A DNA stretch of 64,000 nt, from positions 62,001 through 126,000 of the forward strand of contig NZ_BDAX01000006.1 in assembly GCF_001612665.1 (NCBI RefSeq), in the 5' to 3' direction. Position 1 is the stretch's first letter. Each line of letters begins with the position of its first letter. Both the position numbers and the translations under genes were made by a program. This stretch comes from Nocardia alba NBRC 108234. Its GTDB lineage: Bacteria; Actinomycetota; Actinomycetes; Mycobacteriales; Mycobacteriaceae. Under the pieces are notes generated by a model, which had not been told where the DNA came from, ran no database searches, and saw only the letters and a program-made list of their open reading frames with translations. Below are positions 43,401-47,079 of the stretch, one piece after another.

Positions 43401-44149
43401 CCGGTGCCGGTGATCGCGCCCTTGAGCCAGGGCGCCATCCCATCGCCGAGTCGTTTGCCGAGGAAGTGACCGAACGGCCCGGCCGCCAGACCACCGGCGG
43501 CCGAGCTGACCGCGGCCGCCTTGACCTGGTTCCAGTCGACCTCCTTGCGGTGGCCCTGATCCACCTGCCACTGCTGCGTGCCGAGTTCCTGCAGGGTGCC
43601 GAGCGCGGTGTCGATCGCCACGTGCTGGCCGATGAACTTCAGGACGCGGGTGATCACCGCCTTCGCGCCGTGGCGCAGGATCGCCGCGATCACGCGGCCG
43701 AAGATCGTGCGCGCCACCACCCGGGTCGCCGCGATCGCGGCCGCCTCCACCGCGGGCGCTGTCGGCGGAAACACCCACGCCGCAGCGAGTTCCAGCGCCA
43801 GCAAGCCCAGCGAGGACAGGAACATGATCTTGGTGTATTCGATCTCGGTGCCGGTCTGATACACCGAGTCGCCGAGGATGTCGAACAGTTCGCCCAGCTT
43901 GGTCACCGACTGGTCGCCGCGAGCCATCCCCTCGAAGGCTTTGAGCATGGCGTCGACGCCCTCGCCCTGCGGATATGCCTTGAACGCAGCGTCTTTGGCG
44001 GCATCGACATCGTCGACGAGACCACGAAGACCGTCCGCGGCCGTGCGCCAGTCCTCGGCCATGGCCCACATCTCGTCTTCATTGCCCTCCGGCCACTCCA
44101 TGCCGGCAAGAATCGAGAGCCAATGCAGCCCAGAGGGGAGATCGATCAT
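25106..44149 (-). CDS. Giant CpnT-like polymorphic toxin (6347 residues)
   Basis: One uninterrupted 19-kb frame. Residues 1-330 match the CpnT/WXG100-like N-terminal domain (LPSGLHWLSILAGMEWPEGNED, a helix with WRTAADGLR and a membrane-like stretch at about 106-130). A disordered Pro/Gln/Gly/Ala-rich linker (about 340-780) follows. Then come a possible Cys/His peptidase-like domain (784-925; His829, Cys870), a deaminase-like domain (about 1154-1300), a PD-(D/E)xK-like domain (Asp1553, Glu1573-x-Lys1575), helical module A (about 1797-2756), three coiled-coil units (about 2904-3020), modules B and C (about 3072-4393 and 4421-5740), a Pro-rich region with GQPYPPGN repeats (about 5957-6223), and an unrecognised C-terminal domain (6224-6347). 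CpnT family members are exported by ESX and carry toxin domains. The start is ATG at 44149, matching the conserved N-terminus. Function is inferred. Confidence 0.85.
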   Translation of the reverse strand: MIDLPSGLHWLSILAGMEWPEGNEDEMWAMAEDWRTAADGLRGLVDDVDAAKDAAFKAYPQGEGVDAMLKAFEGMARGDQSVTKLGELFDILGDSVYQTGTEIEYTKIMFLSSLGLLALELAAAWVFPPTAPAVEAAAIAATRVVARTIFGRVIAAILRHGAKAVITRVLKFIGQHVAIDTALGTLQELGTQQWQVDQGHRKEVDWNQVKAAAVSSAAGGLAAGPFGHFLGKRLGDGMAPWLKGAITGTGAGLVGAGGGMLGQFGYEGVTQGWDQAWNNLKTAASDPLMWSAGATNGGLSGLNKAGANSAWSAMKPGLFERPSFSSQIRDAMGPGYDLGTFGQGDGVGDGSSNRPGGEGENRAGADDDATGAGGDDGVRAGAGGDDTMGGEGSGESRAGAGDDGQSMRPAGSTQSPEGEAAGPTNSEEGQSNQRSGEDGQSSAEGAGGGRQDSKPEVQGGESPTSDGGRQDGGARADGEGPAAQADSGQDTSRAGEDDRADGASVDEGTRTDAQSSGQPVTQVNDSPATSRDAATQAGAPMPAGVAGAGPAAAGPAPAATGQAPVTHQAGAPTAGQPAAGPTQSPTAPTQSTPSQQSTPGQHSTPAQNSQPAARPGASDVRAGLTNGTQSGPDSRSGAPGVRTDSPTVDESRSPAADSGATSRPDGETRAGMGEQRGAGLAETPPQGLRAAPGEAPPTRAGEPQATADRTRAGDSEVRPETDPLAAIAPVVPIVGADPGANPARSGPETSRPGRPGADDATAPRDRADSGDDRRQPQHDNDSGPVYDTRLPNGQGVVHHPTGTAIGEDARTHRVSENVRNDGSHDVVVHGRRDGSVTPSNGDPVHPRDIVDAIRSNPNYVPGTPIRLLSCHAGNSKGWAQYIADQLGVDVTAPTDRVGVRREPGSEPVIDRGGKWRTFSPDSAPTSGDSPSPRTDSEPSDPRDRDSLDGDGPPLDRGLVDFMSDQDPPTRPAAMSFLTPETGTANAPFSRTPGVDAHLLGVLDPNDPMVQTAGDPPRITHVGGEPIDEFSHRLSAERGDAFVEASKPDAALVAEYEQHKAQQKGLEAQKAAAGRGVRDAIMALKEAQNARDRGAEDGAEQVRRAQDDVAAAKADAAAAKTALDNFLAADKAEAEAGNSPAERLAKAEADRLPVARRGHVTSITIDRLTGRVYEAANGTSDQRIHPSEMHETLRDNVARYQDPEDVFYNGGDLTRFPHADNPLGHAEVRGTNAALHDRELLNQQREPGNQLPTDFDGLASILNSPYVPGRGEAPCCANCTRVVQGTESTAGHIIDEGAPRVDPIRHSDLEQAAREGNPLEPRLVSPEYPETDFMGDDDPVPPGMERGDDGKLHRPGDRPDSFRDADGTWHHNDDPPGTKRNVDFRLYNSGGFVKDHLTGGEYEHRAQKGVPEPHVMRDPGRQAELTAASAERIELQRVRNKIGKELAKLMKEFGLEDRHELAPKALSDKIKSLRQELRADTTLSEQERSRKRELLDDLEDVATDYNDRGREMVEVSKKLGELAGLDYALDPDARPGAVALSPFEGAFDGAGVVDIASFVPRADGDSGPTLLIVEAKGVGSTLGGSKVISAEQGSPEYLRHILNKDRNLVRLLNETPEQMLDRGIDPDSPEGRAIRDAVAQLRAAMEDGTLRVEYRLVHADADGKVTVTELRLDRDGVDLLADVPLPFGADPATIDRSTDDGVTTDYMNVPDDSTDTPDQPDTDADNRDWMGDDDDENSPQRPEFADPESTQREVRVELGADGEVVALHVRLADGQWVVARDEADDGTQNSPARNGTDIPAVDNRSVLRRLVDDLNAGYQGLNLKYPSGSGLDGRGQTAVRDGVSGGAHLLTDPPAPPTPATPAPPVDGPVISEPPAGAGDPALNVARIGKEGLTVWHNREHLPIVGGVMGREADVAGDYHPVYFPDGTEYRPWISDADPNAVRDTVVSEFLANRMSADDARDILRELFDSARDPRLRQDLIDDLEFNGLIDVDEARAMEETPIPPLDPEQVQQGPPPEGETLTEMADRLGIDLDGDGPQDVRRAIDRQTHRVLREIGAVEGLADAARRAEEEQTRPYRRADHPAEADPTVTPDGRTLPESERLREVESGEPRDDTTDYDDLDDQVEGERTRRGHWGDTNSPRPVPFSNEVSFLDNDPLGRFLRDLIVAFDGSTTLRDYDRVGNGADRLPEWASFLDDREPGRDQARAREFFEHALRRDQLRDELSAWAAMFGRDLGDLTGDRLEPTLNELRESARQRAQNLADFVAAAQPVLQGDGTEPVGTTYGDQVARVPDADGGPDRLLVLDGPLDRTEALARALRDNPELGTDIDNGVLKPDFRAVHADGAGRQFLDPVATPEVQHIRRVVDGAELQVTMIRGEDGRWHPIQPTPDTPPLPRDRAEMVREIVDLARQMNLGPAALHPDNIGDTLRALSLDNAVRAGQTEALADYARTMSDIETFHLVGDARGRLATRLGIPEAELTAARIAEALLDSKQRKAARNQQFEDLLDGSTRDPKKTNGYSQQLKNVDAAAVKAAQEALIRALSPGDPEKLRPTVSKTDSLTGRSKVGPANSGIDPTALRRRVMRMQRLGRGDEALAALTAYADALLTIDPYKDVPKGDSAADPRTTGDPHIYDRDVVHDLRAVVDPVAPGASALDFAAQVADNLARAYGADEPVDPDRSRPQPNLDWARLAGVDISTADGAKFVEIYEAYRDGKIEKHEGLSPEKLVAEIAAIREEIRTRTEQINRLRALTDEFYRPVADLPPGDSPALRRDPGAGQPALGEGPRGLPAAPAGGESTGGPRTKPHGPQPDSSRSEVPPERGTDLDDRADAKLDQTMRKLDEVADELAEPIASLDDLVGPGDPVDPLAMIDDAVERQNKLADQADERRAELADETLDDALNNLDGIDADLAALESYLRAQREFDAAQSQIAARFEELAAQEARESAQRRDDPEVEADLAALESYLAAQQQFDALRAELAEAARVRPEDLDAEALADAKALESYLRAQQEFDAARAEMAARFAAAVERQGAASRHEGDGGSTDETVEGSRSEGVSRDDDGSRQGDGSREDDSSRDDDDDSGDPPPAQTSPGGPPSEPPSRPPTASGPEPEEPQRNSSPLDFGLPKAPAELAVPGDAALDQPVTDGADTGDVPERVRQRRDFLDDVHQFLRELSDLPPSTTADVPPLTPEQAEQVRRLAEGLGLGEALTGQRDPLGALAEIADMARARGFLDSALDPDAELGKPMRYPDDYEPLDVDELQDGLDHWRVEGDPQVRAEMAEELRLAGLDDDTRPSLGTESEPDPQATPLRPSSILPPEDGARQPGGPRIEPAQQALDRLAARFGVDPTDSGSLDAARYRQLLRAGAVEAFASAVRHAEAATDPQQRALREAIARRWAARLGLAADPGLVRAADDIVRLRSGIAGDAGDLAHLDHLLRTELDDRVLSLDVEGDKTLVRLVADGPDAWHLEPLARPEPTPYTPTTGKAVEVAPKKTWLRKLWDRLVNRGYYGDSPKYPSGSSMDSAGQSLLGHGAGLPLTTVKDSTPDAPGGEYEQLQLKFNPARILKEGVLMWQNRELVPILRHLSSRIADQAGEFLPLRNLDGSEYKPWISDADPQLRRQIEQDLRDAGLGHLLEVESLTPEELAARQPREIPGSDEPVQISSRGEEVPAIAEPLPPWLREVVDAVNGRISDAAVLEALARELGVQLTDFSEDGLRKAVAEAEYRLLRRDGVIQALEAAARFFNAEHAQIPFRPANFHSKDPLGAYLKEVVAARGDEFSLAMLNWRGVNNGGEWVNIWGDLSDDGGEPTVHAEDARKIFDDALRRAGLRDERSTWAHLAGADLEALVNNLDGEVARLRAQLDDNAGALGEFTRRVADFNDSDSGDRLVVDTENGRIAIVDTGAGHEAALARALAAADADFLDRLNRGEIDIEIRVVGIDGDGRVHILEADAPQVRHLRTEVDGRTVDATMVRDGTGPWRQIERPPTGAEPTANLPAVAQDTNLPVPELRSLAELRADIAEVAGRLGIDDPTNLSGEQLDRLLAEQERANQVRARQVEGLVDYARSADAIDNFNALHKARSALALRLGVTPEALSPEVIARGLADPTTRVELHRQRSANLTDYAKLLRALDPAAVDAARDALVPHLGLPRGGPALDATALAEALSNRAARGRLDDLTGPLADYVRALADVDPYAENMVYNPAADPRAIGEDPPVHDRDALDFLREVGADDLRDRSPLPPAPEDAVQGPSRDHSRLLGVDLTDADDRRVAQVYEWFRDGRIDKHERLTLEQLARVHAEIRDEIRQRAADIARLRALLNEPFVTDPEITGSDRPALDGPSETAPGADRTGTPTPGPGLPGSGAPVRPGLPAGPAAIGADGTAPVDSNRTPGSESGMPRPPAALEAGANGDEANSRPTGAEGSRDGDEGTRGDDESGDPPTSGLAPGGPPSKPPAHPPTTISPEPEEPAKSSSPLDRGLPKPPAELAVPGDADLVQPGSETPADPPTRAQQRGDLLDDVRRFLQDLSDQPPSTTADVPPLTPEQAEQVRRLAEGLGLGDALTGQRDPLGALAEIADMARARGFLDSALDPDAELGKPMRYPDDYEPLDLDQLQDGQEHWRVEGDPQVRAEMADDLLRAGLDDGSRPGLGAEPQPDPQAQPLRPSAVLPPDEGAQPGAPRMEPAQQALDRLTARFGVDLTDPGSLDAARYRQVLRAGAVEAFASAVRHAEAATDPGQRAVREAAARQWAARLGLPGDPGLVRAADDIVRLRASVARDAADLAHLDRLARTALDDRMLSVDVDGDQTVVRRVEDGPDAWHLEPVARPEPTPRPPAAEKAVETPKKTWLRRLWDRIANRSFLGENPKYPSGSSMDSAGQSLLGHDAGLPLTTVKDSTPDVPGGEYEQLQIKFNPVRILKEGIDMWRKRELVPILRHLSSRIADQAGEFLPLRNLDGSEYKPWISDADPELRRRIEQDLRDAGLAHLLEPESLTPAELAARQAAELPEAGERQQLPTEPQRPVEPAEPLPPWLREVVDAVNQRLADATVLDALAGELGLRITDFSEEGLRNALAEAQYRLLRRDGVIQALEAAARFFNAEHADIPFRPANFFSKDPLGAYLKEVIAARGENYSFDLLNWRGVNNGGEWVDLWPDLSDDGGSQTIHADDARKIFDDALRRAGLRDERSTWAHLAGTDLEALVDNLDTEIAKLRDQLDDNVGVLDEFARRTADFTKSDTGDRLVLDPESGTIAIVDTGTGHEAAFARALAEADPGFIDRLNRGEVDIQIRIVGVDDHGRVRIREVDAPQVRHLRGELDGRTVDATMVRDGTGPWRMVDSPARHTVPEPNLPAVAEANQAVGEPRSLAQVRAEVAEVARRLGIDDPSNLSPERLNDLLAELDRANQVRARQLEGLVDYALTVDAVDNFNALHNARSALALRFGVDAGDLAPELVADRLADPATRVELHRQRAADLTEYAKLLRALDPTAVDAARAALAPHLGLPRDGLPLNATALAEALSNRAARGDLDDLTGPLADYVRALAEVDPYADNLVYQPDADPRAIGDDPPVHPRDALDFLREVGADDLGSRSAASAAPDNAVPGPSRDHARLLGADITDADDEKVAKVYDWFRDGRIDKHERLTLDKLAAVHEQIRDEIRARAADIARLRALFNEPFVTDPALGGADTPALNGRLSEGAPASHRNGAPSPRPVPGAPVRPGAPAVSGTPVRPGLPAGPETNGDNGTSSVDRSGDRPGTGNTDLGDADRSHSQGDGRHPVIFDPVIDPGDPGVARGSQHGDGAHRSEPAGSSEVGDGSQRRATEPVVAKEAETSRPRPRDPAAPPVLDPVTDPGDPGIPKDQRPGRGIHRPGADDDADGTGSSVPPVSESGDGSGRRPSADPDQGVDPSEPDGSDANPDKGFDPDGSGVPPLSPDGDRTGVRRELPGSALRSHIPHPPHEYEVELEVPVFDAVEWPVPPLTLTSEPPEPPRPPLPPTPPDRPNPPCPPDVPKPSQPPLPPSVPQPPVPPQPSVPPQPPVPPQPPVPPELPVPPVPPLPPVPPLPSEPTPTDTVPPQPSPHEPTVPSWPVQPTPPGGVPSLPPLPPWGTQPSGSDLPFPPTGGEPYPPGNGQPYPPGGGQPFQPGNGQPYPPGSGQLYPPGNSQSFPPGNGQPYPPGNGQPYFPGNGNPALDRSGWQQPGTGNPQSGAPMYPPPMTPPAGGRGDARRPYRPEYQPPTERIVLIVRPYGGGVPAEFDPRSGALRPAAPGQLGADGLYADLGGVTVIFYRLADRLMVQVGAQPIELTWAAHVGWERSRQRMTRFSVAVDGRPMGELIYRSLPPELDLGLLIRNVVADPAGRMTIFSDRV
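25655..25860 (-). repeat. Tandem 24-bp repeats encoding GQPYPPGN units
   Basis: About eight degenerate copies of an 8-residue unit (GQPYPPGN, GQPFQPGN, GQLYPPGN and so on), at about residues 6097-6165 of the giant protein. A Pro/Gly/Tyr-rich flexible stalk. A run of PxPP-type residues precedes it (about 25870-26280). Confidence 0.8.
26930..30890 (-). repeat. Giant-gene module C (tandem duplicate of B)
   Basis: About 3.96 kb, residues about 4421-5740. It opens with PGGPPSKPPAHPP and PEPEEPAKSSSPLDRGLPKPP, and includes KYPSGSSMDSAGQ, WRGVNNGGEWV and RALFNEPFVTDP. The same features occur in the same order in module B about 4,038-4,044 bases away. Confidence 0.85.
30970..34935 (-). repeat. Giant-gene module B (tandem duplicate of C)
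   Basis: About 3.97 kb, residues about 3072-4393. Equivalent points are 4,038 bases (CAACGACTGACC) and 4,044 bases (GTACCGCATGGGC) from module C. Some stretches of 40-45 bases look identical by eye, for example the segment near 33388 compared with 29350, which indicates recent duplication or gene conversion. Confidence 0.85.
35090..35440 (-). repeat. Three coiled-coil repeats in the giant gene
   Basis: Residues about 2904-3020. Three units share ALESYLRAQREFDAA, ALESYLAAQQQFDAL and ALESYLRAQQEFDAA. Heptad-like spacing of Leu/Ala and many charged residues suggest a coiled coil. Confidence 0.8.
35880..38760 (-). repeat. Giant-gene module A (diverged relative of B and C)
   Basis: Residues about 1797-2756. 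It shares the KYPSGS start, a PWISDADP segment, the DRLLVLDG core, a RHIRRVVDG-type strand and the final REEIRTRTEQINRLRALTDEF helix with B and C, but is shorter and much less similar. Confidence 0.7.
39107..39620 (-). other. PD-(D/E)xK nuclease-like domain in the giant protein
   Basis: Residues about 1510-1680. Asp1553 lies in GVVDIASF and Glu1573-x-Lys1575 in LLIVEAKGVGS, the spacing and hydrophobic flanks expected of a PD-(D/E)xK active site. The corresponding strands in modules A, B and C read VLDGP or IVDTG, without the Lys, so they look inactivated. Confidence 0.55.
40250..40690 (-). other. Deaminase-like domain in the giant protein
   Basis: Residues about 1154-1300. His1224-Ala-Glu in GHAEVRGTNAALHDRE and Cys1275-x-x-Cys1278 in APCCANCTRVVQG form the zinc-binding and catalytic pattern of the nucleic-acid/nucleotide deaminase fold (HAE plus CxxC), most like the YwqJ/toxin-deaminase group. 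Confidence 0.6.
41375..41800 (-). other. Possible Cys/His peptidase-like domain in the giant protein
   Basis: Residues about 784-925. VVVHGRRDG (His829) and IRLLSCHAGNSKG (Cys870) are arranged as in clan CD-like or CPD-like peptidase domains of large toxins, with a nearby DVTAPTD segment. It could release toxin parts. The family is not certain. Confidence 0.4.
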
Positions 44150-44464
44150 GGAGCGCTACGTCACCAACTCGAGTCCGTGAACGTCGCCATCGCCCCTCAT
44201 CCCTCAATAGTGATGCCCGGTCGAGCACACCACAACTCGTTCGCCCACGCAACAGAGTCTCAGGCACCGGCGAAGCCGCGGTGACGGCGGAATGAACGCC
44301 GAGCGGCCGGAACGAGCCCCGCGCGGGCGACTTGACGACCAGCCGGTGCGGGCGAAGGATCGAGGTCGGCGGCCCGCCGACGAGCAGGCACGACCGGCAA
44401 CCCGCGCCGCTGCGCACGGCAGCCGTACACAGACTTCACCCAAACCGAGAACGGGACGCACACA
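44150..44464. other. 315-base divergent intergenic region
   Basis: It lies between the giant gene (leftward) and the small rightward cluster. It holds the 32-bp promoter-like element at 44222-44253 and otherwise no gene or strong hairpin. Signals for the rightward genes were not resolved. Confidence 0.7.
44222..44253 (-). promoter_or_regulatory. Conserved 32-bp promoter-like element, copy 1
   Basis: On the minus strand TTGCGT, 17 bases, TGTGCT, CG. It is 73 bases upstream of the giant gene start and shares 28 of 32 positions with copy 2 at 46196-46227. Confidence 0.65.
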
Positions 44465-44848
44465 ATGGAATTGAAGCCGGTGGCCATGTACCGCGAGATG
44501 TACGAGCGCGGGCACGACGAACTGCCCTCGGTATTCGACGCGTCCACCGGTACCGTCGAGGACGACCGCGACCGGATTCTGAAGTACATGCGCGAGGTCC
44601 GCGCCATCTTCGACGTCATGGGCGAATCCCCCGACCTGTTCATCAGAGACGCCGACATCGAGGGCGGCCCCTCCCTGTACTCCGACGGCGTCTGGATCTG
44701 GCGCGAGGACTCGCTGAAGTACCTCGCCGAGCAGGCCCTCGTCCTGCCCACCGAGTTCATAGAACACGTCCGTGCCCTCGACTACGCTCCCCAGAACTTC
44801 GACACCCGGGACCCCGATTTCGACGCGGCGTTCCTGTCGTACTTCTGA
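44465..44848 (+). CDS. Small acidic protein of unknown family
   Basis: 127 residues, strongly acidic, soluble, no signal peptide. It opens MELKPVAMYREMYERGHDEL and contains DRILKYMREVRAIFDVMG and DGVWIWREDSLKYLAEQALV. I do not recognise the family. Its size, charge and position directly divergent from the giant toxin gene and ahead of DUF6301-like and TY-Chap-like genes would suit an immunity or chaperone role; that is inference. Start ATG at 44465. Confidence 0.6.
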   Translation: MELKPVAMYREMYERGHDELPSVFDASTGTVEDDRDRILKYMREVRAIFDVMGESPDLFIRDADIEGGPSLYSDGVWIWREDSLKYLAEQALVLPTEFIEHVRALDYAPQNFDTRDPDFDAAFLSYF

Positions 44849-44867
44849 CCGAGAGGAAAGGCACCGA

Positions 44868-45353
44868 ATGACGAACTGGCACGCGATGTCCGCCGAACAG
44901 GCAGCCGCGCTAGCGAGCGGCCTGCACACCCTCGACTGGTCGTGGTCGGTCGACGACGCCCCGGCTGTCGTCGAGAAGTTCGGATGGCGCACCGTCTCCA
45001 GCCGACCACGGCGGATCACGATCGACATCGGGCTCGGCCCGGACAGCGGCTCGATCCGCGCCAAGAACGGCCAGGTCACCAGCATCGAGTTGCAACTCAC
45101 CGACTTCGCCGACGCGGACGAGAATGCGCAGGTCGCAACAGCTTTCGACAGTTTCACCGCAGCGATCACCGCCGAGCTCGGCGAGCCGACCGTACGCGTG
45201 GCGGGTCCGCCCCCGCAGAACCGCTGGGCCGGGGCCGAGGCCACCCTCGTGCTCGAACGTTCCGCTGCCTCGGTGTGGCTGTATCTGGTCACCAATGCGC
45301 GTCTTGCCGCCGACGATCGCAATATCGCGCTCGACGAGCAAGGCCTGTTGTGA
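44868..45353 (+). CDS. DUF6301-like protein
   Basis: 161 residues. Key segments are NWHAMSAEQAAALASGLHTLDWSWSVDD and GQVTSIELQLTDFADAD, matching the pattern of the nocardial DUF6301 family as I recall it; function unknown. The ATG at 44868 has GAGAGG about nine bases ahead. It overlaps the next gene by GTGA, so they are co-translated. Members of this family tend to sit beside CpnT-like toxin genes, which points to a chaperone or immunity role by context only. Confidence 0.65.
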   Translation: MTNWHAMSAEQAAALASGLHTLDWSWSVDDAPAVVEKFGWRTVSSRPRRITIDIGLGPDSGSIRAKNGQVTSIELQLTDFADADENAQVATAFDSFTAAITAELGEPTVRVAGPPPQNRWAGAEATLVLERSAASVWLYLVTNARLAADDRNIALDEQGLL

Positions 45354-45796
45354 CCGACTGGACCGAGTTCGCCCATGGGCTCGCCACCGAACTCGCGGCG
45401 GCGCCCGAGACCACGGTGCTGGTGATCGGTGAATCGGCGCCTTCGGGTGCGCGACGTTTCGCCCAGTTCCGCAAGACCGGCGAGGCGGTGTCGGCCGAAC
45501 TCACCGGCGACGAATGGCTCGAGCCCGAATTCCGCCCCGACGACCACGGCATCCGGGCGATCACCGAAGCGGGCTGGCATCTCCCTGACGAAGCTCATAT
45601 GGGCAACTGGTGGACCGAATTCCCCTGGCCGGTCGACACCGACGACTACCAGCGGCTCGCCGCGATCACTGTCGCCGGACTCCGCGACGGCTTCGGCATC
45701 GGCTCCCCGCTGACGCTGTCCTACAAGGGCTGGGTCGAGCGTGCCGGGAACAGCGACCTGCACCTGCCCGGCCTCGGCATCCCGGACGCGAGTTGA
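45350..45796 (+). CDS. TY-Chap-like putative peptide-binding chaperone
   Basis: 148 residues with a GTG start overlapping the DUF6301 stop. TDWTEFAHGLATELAA starts the fold; then RRFAQFRKTG, and GWHLPDEAHMGNWWTEFPWP followed by YQRLAAITVAGLRDGFG, which is the signature of the YbjN/TY-Chap domain family in actinobacteria. Such proteins are thought to bind peptides of secreted effectors. The neighbouring giant toxin or WXG100 protein could be the client. Convergent with the WXG100 gene. Confidence 0.7.
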   Translation: MTDWTEFAHGLATELAAAPETTVLVIGESAPSGARRFAQFRKTGEAVSAELTGDEWLEPEFRPDDHGIRAITEAGWHLPDEAHMGNWWTEFPWPVDTDDYQRLAAITVAGLRDGFGIGSPLTLSYKGWVERAGNSDLHLPGLGIPDAS

Positions 45797-45847
45797 CCCG
45801 CTTCCGGACTCCCACCGAGGCCCAGAGCTCGACGAGTGACCGCCCGA

Positions 45848-46165
45848 CTACGTCAAGCCGTCGCGGTTGCCCTTTTCCATCTTGTCGATGTAATCGGCAC
45901 TCTCGGTCTGACCGTCGGCGAAGTCGCCCATGGACGTGGCCATGGTCTTGACGTTCTCGCTGGTGTTGGTCCACGAGGAGTCGTAGCCGTCGTCGCCGCC
46001 GGGACCGTTGTTGAAGGACTTGCCGAGTTTGTCGTTGCCCCAGACGTTTCCGCGCCCGGTCAATGAACTGTTCAGCGTATTGATGATGTCGGTGAGTTGG
46101 TTGCTGACACCGCGCGACTTTCCGGCCGCGGTCCGGAAGTCGTCGGCGTCGTATTCGAATGCCAT
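45848..46165 (-). CDS. WXG100-family protein (EsxF-like)
   Basis: 105 residues. An AFEYDADDFRTAAGKSRGVS helix leads to a NVWGNDKLGKSF segment, the W-G-x-D-x-x-G-x-x-F variant found in EsxE/EsxF proteins that accompany CpnT. In M. tuberculosis, EsxE-EsxF and CpnT are co-encoded and EsxEF is needed for CpnT export. The ATG at 46165 is favoured because GGAGGG lies nine bases upstream; an ATG three codons earlier is too close to it. The 32-bp element 31 bases upstream also precedes the giant gene, so joint regulation is likely. Confidence 0.82.
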   Translation of the reverse strand: MAFEYDADDFRTAAGKSRGVSNQLTDIINTLNSSLTGRGNVWGNDKLGKSFNNGPGGDDGYDSSWTNTSENVKTMATSMGDFADGQTESADYIDKMEKGNRDGLT

Positions 46166-46195
46166 CGCGCTCATCCCTCCACAAGTGATGCCTTT

Positions 46196-46227
46196 CGAGC
46201 ACACCACAACTCATTCGCGTGCGCAAC
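46196..46227 (-). promoter_or_regulatory. Conserved 32-bp promoter-like element, copy 2
   Basis: On the minus strand TTGCGC, 17 bases, TGTGCT, CG. It lies 31 bases before the WXG100 start, close enough that a short leader carrying the GGAGGG ribosome site would result. Confidence 0.65.
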
Positions 46228-46281
46228 AGTCTCGCACAACGGCCCGAACCCGGGATGACACCGCCGTGAACGGCGGGTTCC

Positions 46282-47079
46282 CTAAGCGTTTGCCTCCCAG
46301 TGCGATTCCACGCGCGACATCATGCGCTCGATGGACGCGTCGACCTTGTCGGCCAGGTCGGCCCGCGATATCGGTGCGGCGACGGGGTTTTCGCTGGGCA
46401 GTTCGATGACATAGCGACCGTTGTCGGGAAGATCGCGCCACACCAGGATGTCGCGATGCATGCCACGCGAGCCGAACATGGACTGGTTCTGCAGGATGTT
46501 GATGGTGCCGGTGCGGTCGGCGGGAATCTCGAAGAATTCCGCGCTGCGGCGCGCGATCCCGGTATCGGCCTCGTCGAACACCATCGAGACGCGTGCCGCG
46601 TAGGGATCCGGATCGGGTTGCCGATCGGCGACCAGCGGGATCACCCCGCCCTTGGCAGGCCCGACCTTCGGCATCATGTCGAGGATCGCCTCGGTGAGAC
46701 CGTGTGGGCCACAATCGGTCAGGATGAAGCCGCCGCTGTGCGCCGGGGTGGCACCGGGCAACTGGCGGATCACGTAGCCGTTGGCGCCCGCCCGCGCGGC
46801 GCGCGCTTTGACCCACCGCTGCGCGTCGTCGCGCTCACGGTCGTTCCAGGCCCGCAGCCGCAGGTAGACATCGGGACGCGCGAGCACATCCAGCGCCGTG
46901 CGCAACGCGGGATCGATCTCGGCTTGCAGACGCTGCCAGGTGTCGTATTTCTCCTGATCGAAGTCGTACATCAGCATGGTGGTGGACAGGAAGCTCAGCG
47001 GGCGCGGCATATGGCCGCCGACCAGACGGTCCCACAGCACCTTGAACTCGACATCGGTGAATTCCCAGGTCCGGCTCAT
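46282..47079 (-). CDS. ESX secretion-associated chaperone EspG (copy 3)
   Basis: 265 residues. SRTWEFTDVEFKVLWDRLVG is close to the start of copy 2; then VYLRLRAWNDRERDDAQRW, and FGSRGMHRDILVWRDL near the end parallels FGPRGIVRLRLGWRDL of copy 2. Its start overlaps the EspB-like stop, as in copy 2. Copies 2 and 3 are clearly more like each other than like copy 1, and both pair with EspB-like genes, suggesting a dedicated chaperone branch. Confidence 0.85.
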   Translation of the reverse strand: MSRTWEFTDVEFKVLWDRLVGGHMPRPLSFLSTTMLMYDFDQEKYDTWQRLQAEIDPALRTALDVLARPDVYLRLRAWNDRERDDAQRWVKARAARAGANGYVIRQLPGATPAHSGGFILTDCGPHGLTEAILDMMPKVGPAKGGVIPLVADRQPDPDPYAARVSMVFDEADTGIARRSAEFFEIPADRTGTINILQNQSMFGSRGMHRDILVWRDLPDNGRYVIELPSENPVAAPISRADLADKVDASIERMMSRVESHWEANA

